From an uncultured Eubacterium sp. (GTDB taxonomy: Bacteria; Bacillota; Clostridia; Lachnospirales; Lachnospiraceae), in NCBI GenBank assembly GCA_900552795.1, contig USBB01000001.1, forward strand, positions 1 to 64,000: DNA of 64,000 bases. Reading direction: 5' to 3'. The position numbers and the translations under genes are program-made. The notes beneath the pieces were generated by a model. The model made no database searches. It had not been told where the DNA came from and saw nothing but the letters and a program-made list of their open reading frames with translations. Shown in pieces: positions 60,411 through 64,000 of the stretch. Position 1 is the first letter of the stretch. Every line of letters starts with the position of its first letter.

Positions 60411-60516
60411 AAAGAACCTCCATTCTGCAGACATTTTATAAGCTGCTGTGTAGCGCCTGCGGCATACAGCAGTAATCATAGGTACCAAAGGTCTGATATT
60501 ATGATAGGATAAAAGC

Positions 60517-60711
60517 TTATAGCCATCCTAAAATCCATGCCATAGGAAGCGTGATAACAGTTGTACAGGCAGCCACCACTAATAAAATGAAAGCAGGCAT
60601 TACTGCAAACATTGCAAAAAATGCAAGATATGGGTGGTGGAAAGAAAAACGTTCTGCACAGCGGTCAAACTTATCTTCAATTTTGCGAATTGATTTAAAT
60701 ATGGCGGTCAT
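60517..60711 (-). CDS. Small membrane protein at the head of the kdp operon (64 aa)
   Basis: It begins MTAIFKSIRKIEDKFDRCAE, an amphipathic charged helix, followed by a hydrophobic segment (about 29-64) ending LPMAWILGWL. AGGAGG stands 8 bases before the ATG. It is the first gene of the transcript that continues into kdpF, 106 bases away. I do not know the family; a role in regulating or assembling Kdp is an inference from position. A hairpin with CTGCTGT/ACACAGCAG lies in the gap to kdpF. Confidence 0.65.
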   Translation of the reverse strand: MTAIFKSIRKIEDKFDRCAERFSFHHPYLAFFAMFAVMPAFILLVVAACTTVITLPMAWILGWL

Positions 60712-60819
60712 AATTCATACCTCCTTACGTTTGTAAGGATAGCACCTGAGAAATTAAAATGGGGTAAGAAGATAAGCAAGTTGTATTAAGAAAGAATAAA
60801 GAAAATTTTATGATAAAAA

Positions 60820-60858
60820 GGAGCTGCACACTAAATAATTAGTGTACAGCCCCAGGTT
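60820..60858 (-). terminator. Terminator after the 90-aa unknown gene
   Basis: On the minus strand GGGGCTGTACACTAA pairs with TTAGTGTGCAGCTCC and runs into five T. It separates this gene from the kdp transcript. Confidence 0.88.
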
Positions 60859-61130
60859 CAGTCCTCTTCAATGACTTGTATTTCCATGTAAGAAAAATCT
60901 ATGCTTTCTATAAAATTGTCCTGATTAAAGCGTACCTTTGAATGACGCTTAAAGGTTTCTATATTACAGTCAAGCCATATCGGTTCGCCAAGGTCAAATT
61001 CATAACAGGCACTTCGTATGCCATCAAAAATTTTTCTTGTGCGGTTTAATGCGGCATCTTCATTTATTATGACAGTGTCCTTTAACAAATGATTAGTATC
61101 GTCAAAAAGTTTACACCATAGTCTGAACAT
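60858..61130 (-). CDS. Uncharacterised small protein (90 aa)
   Basis: This acidic 90-aa soluble protein begins MFRLWCKLFDDTNHLLKDTV and contains NRTRKIFDGIRSACYEFDLG. No known motif is recognised. GGAGA lies 10 bases before the start. Codon use is like its neighbours. It ends at a terminator and is probably a single-gene unit or read-through from the PFK gene. Confidence 0.7.
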   Translation of the reverse strand: MFRLWCKLFDDTNHLLKDTVIINEDAALNRTRKIFDGIRSACYEFDLGEPIWLDCNIETFKRHSKVRFNQDNFIESIDFSYMEIQVIEED

Positions 61131-61178
61131 ACGTACAAATCTCCAATCTTATCAATGCCGCAATGATTAAATAAAAGT

Positions 61179-61261
61179 TCACAAAGCAAACTTTGTAATC
61201 GCTTAATCTTTTGAAATGCAAGTTTGCGAAGCAAATCTTGCAAGTGTCGCTTGCGACACTT
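61179..61261. repeat. Dispersed hairpin repeat after PFK gene
   Basis: Contains ACAAAG/CTTTGT (61181-61196), a 26-base piece identical to 29002-29027 (61219-61244) and the perfect hairpin AGTGTCGC-TT-GCGACACT (61243-61260). On the minus strand the last hairpin lies just after the PFK stop but has no T tract. Confidence 0.75.
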
Positions 61262-61263
61262 TA

Positions 61264-62490
61264 TTATGGCATATTAATGTTTAAATGTCTTGGAAGACCA
61301 TCAACCATAATAGGTGAAAGTTCGGCCTGGATTAACGGTCTTATATAATGAATTAAGTCGCTTGTTACGAAATCATCCTCTGTAATCCATTCTAAAGGAA
61401 CTTTCTTTTCAATATTAGCAATCTGGTGTACATCATGAGTTTCAGTTATGCACATGTAAGGTTCATCAGATATTCTCTTAAGTACAACAACCTTGCCTGA
61501 TTCACCTTCAAATGCAGCTTTAACAGCAGCACCGCCAACGTTGAATGCTTCTGTGATATCTGTACGTGAAGCCATGTGTGCTGCACAACGCTGAAGAGTT
61601 GAAAGTTCAATTGAACGTGTTTTGATTCCTAATTCTGAAGCAATCTTGTTAGCTAAGAATTTTGCTGAACCGGCAAGCTGTTTGTGACCGAATGCATCTA
61701 CGAATTCAACATGGTCGGAAAGTTCAAATACGTATCGTCCGTCCATAACACGTATACCTTCAGATATTGCAATGACTATAGAACGGCCTTTGGCACTTAT
61801 TTCTTTAACTCTTTCGATAAAGTGTTCAATATCAAAAACCTTTTCAGGAAGATAAATTAAATCTACACCCTCGCAGTCCTCACCGCGTGCAAGAGCGGCA
61901 GCGGCAGTAAGCCAGCCTGCATTACGACCCATGATTTCTACTATTGTAACAGTAGGATAATCATAAACAAGTCCGTCTCTTACGATTTCTTTCATGGTTG
62001 AAGCAATAAACTTTGCCGCACTGCCAAAACCCGGAGTATGGTCTGTAACAGCCAAATCATTGTCAATTGTTTTAGGAACACCCATGAACTTAATGTCACT
62101 GCCGACAATAATTGAATAATCAGATAACTTTTTTATAGTATCCATAGAATCGTTGCCGCCTATATAGAAGAAAAATTTTATATCAAGTTCGTTAAGAATT
62201 TCAAAAATCTTTTCGTATGTTTCCCTGTCTTCGCTGATTTCAGGAAGCTTGTATCTGCATGAACCTAAATAAGAAGAAGGGGTTCTTTTAAGTAAGTCAA
62301 TATCAATGTCTGTTTTGATTTTTTCTGAAAGGTCTACGTACTGTCTGTCTAAAAGACCTTTAATACCGTGGCACATGCCGTAAACTTTTTGTGCTCCTCT
62401 GTCTTTTGCTGTCTTAAAGACACCTGCAAGACTTGAGTTAATTACTGCTGTTGGACCACCTGACTGGCCAACGATAACATTTCCAACCAT
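61264..62490 (-). CDS. 6-phosphofructokinase, PPi-dependent type
   Basis: This 408-aa enzyme phosphorylates fructose-6-phosphate. Opening GQSGGPTAVINSSLAG. The donor-site signature reads GGNDSMDT, with D where ATP enzymes have G, and PKTIDNDL, with K where ATP enzymes have G; both point to pyrophosphate as donor. VEIMGRNAGWLTAAAAL and AISEGI follow. PPi use would make glycolysis reversible at this step. The start at 62490 is set by GGAATGGAGGAAATT. Confidence 0.87.
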   Translation of the reverse strand: MVGNVIVGQSGGPTAVINSSLAGVFKTAKDRGAQKVYGMCHGIKGLLDRQYVDLSEKIKTDIDIDLLKRTPSSYLGSCRYKLPEISEDRETYEKIFEILNELDIKFFFYIGGNDSMDTIKKLSDYSIIVGSDIKFMGVPKTIDNDLAVTDHTPGFGSAAKFIASTMKEIVRDGLVYDYPTVTIVEIMGRNAGWLTAAAALARGEDCEGVDLIYLPEKVFDIEHFIERVKEISAKGRSIVIAISEGIRVMDGRYVFELSDHVEFVDAFGHKQLAGSAKFLANKIASELGIKTRSIELSTLQRCAAHMASRTDITEAFNVGGAAVKAAFEGESGKVVVLKRISDEPYMCITETHDVHQIANIEKKVPLEWITEDDFVTSDLIHYIRPLIQAELSPIMVDGLPRHLNINMP

Positions 62491-62609
62491 AATTTCCTCC
62501 ATTCCCCCGCTTTGCGGGCATGTACACGTGCTATATGGACGCAGTATCCCTCATAATAGCGGCCATATAAAAGTTATTTGGTTAAAATCACACGATGTAT
62601 CATAAGCTA

Positions 62610-62638
62610 ATAGTACCATAATATCTGAAATCATACAA
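62610..62638 (-). promoter_or_regulatory. Promoter of the PFK gene
   Basis: On the minus strand TTGTAT (62638-62633), 17 bases, TACTAT (62615-62610). A hairpin CCCGC-AAA-GCGGG lies directly before the ribosome site. Confidence 0.55.
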
Positions 62639-62666
62639 TAAAAAAATATAATGAAAGATATTTCTC

Positions 62667-62695
62667 TTGACTGGTGGGGGACGAGGCATTAAATT
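62667..62695 (+). promoter_or_regulatory. Possible promoter of the HD-domain gene
   Basis: TTGACT (62667-62672), 17 bases, TAAATT (62690-62695); a moderate match. Confidence 0.45.
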
Positions 62696-62741
62696 AATGT
62701 GTGTAAAATTATTTTGAGTATGGAGTTAGTGAAAAAACAGT

Positions 62742-63311
62742 ATGAACAGAATTAAATCATTAACATATGAAGTAAAGAATAAAATTAAAATGGCACATGA
62801 AAATAGAAATAAATCCAGAGATGAGTTTAAGCTTTATGTAAAAGAAGTGATTGATAAACCGGTTGTACAGCAAATGAAAAAATATAACCATCACAGCCAT
62901 ACAAATTGTTTTGAACATTCAATGCATGTGTCTTATTATAATTACGTTATTTGTAAAAAATTTGGATTGGATTATAAAGCGGGGGCAAGAGCGGGATTGC
63001 TTCATGACTTGTTTTTGTATGACTGGCACGAGTATGTTCCTAAAAAGGGAGAGAGACTTCATGGCTTTGAACATCCTAAGAAAGCACTTAAAAATGCCTG
63101 TGATAATTTTGAATTGAGTGAAGTGGAGAAGGATATTATTGCCAAGCATATGTTTCCGCTTACACTGTCGCTTCCGAGGTACAAGGAGACAGTTGTTATA
63201 GTTATGACTGATAAGTTTTGCAGTACATGTGAGGTGCTTGACAGATTTTTCAAAAAAAGCAAAAGAGATTCATTCAGAGCAGGAAGAAATTTATATAAAA
63301 GTGCTAAATAG
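62742..63311 (+). CDS. HD domain phosphohydrolase family protein
   Basis: This 189-aa protein has HD-superfamily metal residues: H in FEHSMHVSYY, HD in GLLHDLFLYDWHEY, H in HGFEHPKKAL and the later KHMFPL. The substrate is unknown; relatives hydrolyse nucleotides or related phosphates. The N-terminus is Lys-rich. No clear ribosome site is seen, only GGAG about 19 bases upstream (GTATGGAGTTAGTG). Confidence 0.85.
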   Translation: MNRIKSLTYEVKNKIKMAHENRNKSRDEFKLYVKEVIDKPVVQQMKKYNHHSHTNCFEHSMHVSYYNYVICKKFGLDYKAGARAGLLHDLFLYDWHEYVPKKGERLHGFEHPKKALKNACDNFELSEVEKDIIAKHMFPLTLSLPRYKETVVIVMTDKFCSTCEVLDRFFKKSKRDSFRAGRNLYKSAK

Positions 63312-63314
63312 AAA

Positions 63315-63343
63315 TTGCGATTTTTTAAAAAATATGGTAAAAT
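63315..63343 (+). promoter_or_regulatory. Promoter of the truncated zinc-ribbon gene
   Basis: TTGCGA (63315-63320), 17 bases, TAAAAT (63338-63343), 41 bases before the start. Confidence 0.6.
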
Positions 63344-63384
63344 TATTAAAATTTTAAATTTATTGATTTTAGGAGGAAATAGTA

Positions 63385-64000
63385 ATGGCTTTTTGTCCAA
63401 AGTGCGGAAAACAGTTGGCTGATGGCGAGATTTGCTCATGTCAGACAGTACAGCCACAGCAGCAGGCACCGGTACAGCCACAGGCACCGGTACATCAGAA
63501 GGCGCCGGCACAGACGCCGGAATTTATAAAAGCAATTTTAGAATTATTTAAGGGCTTATTTAAGAAGCCGGCAGATGCGGTTAAAAATTTTGTTTTGAAA
63601 TCTCCGATTCTTTCACCTGTGCTTTTGCTTGCAGCACTTTCACTTATAAGTGCCATCGGTGAATTAATCCGTATGATAGGTGTTAATGCAAGTAATGTTC
63701 CAAACAGTCTCTCGGCAATGCTTTATTATGAGCCTGTTTACAGTCTTTTAGAGATGGTTGGCGGATTTTTAGGCCAGATTCTTTATATGTTTGCGGCAAC
63801 AGCACTTTCTGCGGTTGTTATTATGGGAGTTGTAAATGCTTTAGAGAAGAATAAAAAGGTTACATATACACAGGCATTTGCAGTTGCAGCTATAGGCTAC
63901 TTATTTACAGTTCCATTTTCACTCGTTGGAACTTTGATAGGAATTATTCCGGCAACATTCTTCGGATATGTTAAGTCATGGTTTGTTTCAGCAGGTTCAG
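63385..64000 (+). CDS. Zinc-ribbon membrane protein, Yip1-like (3' truncated)
   Basis: The frame is open from ATG 63385 to the window end (205 codons). It starts MAFCPKCGKQLADGEICSC, a zinc ribbon, then a Gln/Pro/Ala-rich linker with APVQPQAPV repeats, then at least four hydrophobic helices from about residue 70 on, with a Yip1-like spacing. AGGAGG (63371-63376) precedes the ATG. Function is unknown; such proteins are common in Lachnospiraceae. Confidence 0.8.
   Translation, partial: MAFCPKCGKQLADGEICSCQTVQPQQQAPVQPQAPVHQKAPAQTPEFIKAILELFKGLFKKPADAVKNFVLKSPILSPVLLLAALSLISAIGELIRMIGVNASNVPNSLSAMLYYEPVYSLLEMVGGFLGQILYMFAATALSAVVIMGVVNALEKNKKVTYTQAFAVAAIGYLFTVPFSLVGTLIGIIPATFFGYVKSWFVSAGS

Noticed and set aside
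60322..60423. Longer KdpA start
   Set aside because: The region encodes KdpF in a different frame, and AAAGGAGA fits the ATG at 60321.
1..64000. CRISPR array, prophage or insertion sequence
   Set aside because: No regularly spaced direct repeats, integrase, transposase or phage structural gene was seen in the window.

Overview
The window looks like a chromosomal segment of an AT-rich, Gram-positive, anaerobic Clostridia, most likely a Lachnospiraceae close to the pectin-using Lachnospira/Eubacterium eligens group. This is inferred from the gene set: reverse rubrerythrin, SpoIID/SpoIIQ-like sporulation genes, a PPi-type phosphofructokinase, a sortase-anchored pectate lyase, and strong AGGAGG ribosome binding sites. 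No prophage, insertion sequence, CRISPR array or rRNA was seen.

Layout. 1-7.3 kb: the end of a tRNA-Phe, then a conserved Firmicutes housekeeping block resembling the Bacillus yaaO-tmk-yaaQ-yaaR-holB-ricT-yabB-rsmI region: a small membrane protein, a PLP decarboxylase, a guanylate-kinase-like protein, yaaR, holB, ricT, a tRNA m6A methyltransferase, rsmI and nfo. 7.4-10.4 kb: an MBOAT acyltransferase with a membrane-anchored SGNH protein, then queT behind a preQ1 riboswitch. 10.4-15.7 kb: an MMPL exporter with a heptad-repeat lipoprotein, divergent from a TetR regulator, with three palindromic operators between them. 15.9-26.4 kb: KDG kinase, ileS behind a T-box leader, glycogen phosphorylase, SpoIID/SpoIIQ-like proteins and an intracellular GH13 enzyme. 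26.4-32.6 kb: hemolysin III, mscL with a zinc ribbon, small membrane proteins, a chemoreceptor, an acetyltransferase and a rhamnogalacturonan acetylesterase. 32.6-37.6 kb: a DtxR-type regulator, csoR-copA with a probable internal copZ, and two DNA repair genes.

37.8-41.1 kb is the most unusual part. A LytTR response regulator and an SdpI-family membrane protein diverge from an MFS efflux pump that is preceded by a 26-codon leader peptide. The leader overlaps two mutually exclusive RNA pairings. A direct repeat typical of LytTR sites lies just upstream of the regulator promoter. I read this as an inducible resistance and sensing module. 41.2-49 kb: pectate lyase, CDF transporter, PerR-rubrerythrin, murG, a radical SAM/TSCPD pair and mtnN. 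49-52 kb: an unknown membrane protein, pgi and a 2-hydroxyacid dehydrogenase. 52.3-60.7 kb: a complete kdpFABCDE potassium uptake operon led by an extra small membrane protein. 60.8-64 kb: a small unknown protein, PPi-type phosphofructokinase, an HD-domain protein and a truncated zinc-ribbon membrane protein.

Metabolic theme: pectin breakdown (pectate lyase, rhamnogalacturonan acetylesterase, KDG kinase), glycogen and maltodextrin use (glgP, GH13), and glycolysis (pgi, PPi-PFK). Metal, oxidant and osmotic stress are handled by CopA/CsoR, PerR/rubrerythrin, MscL and Kdp. Intergenic regions carry several families of short multi-hairpin dispersed repeats, some ending exactly at a ribosome binding site.
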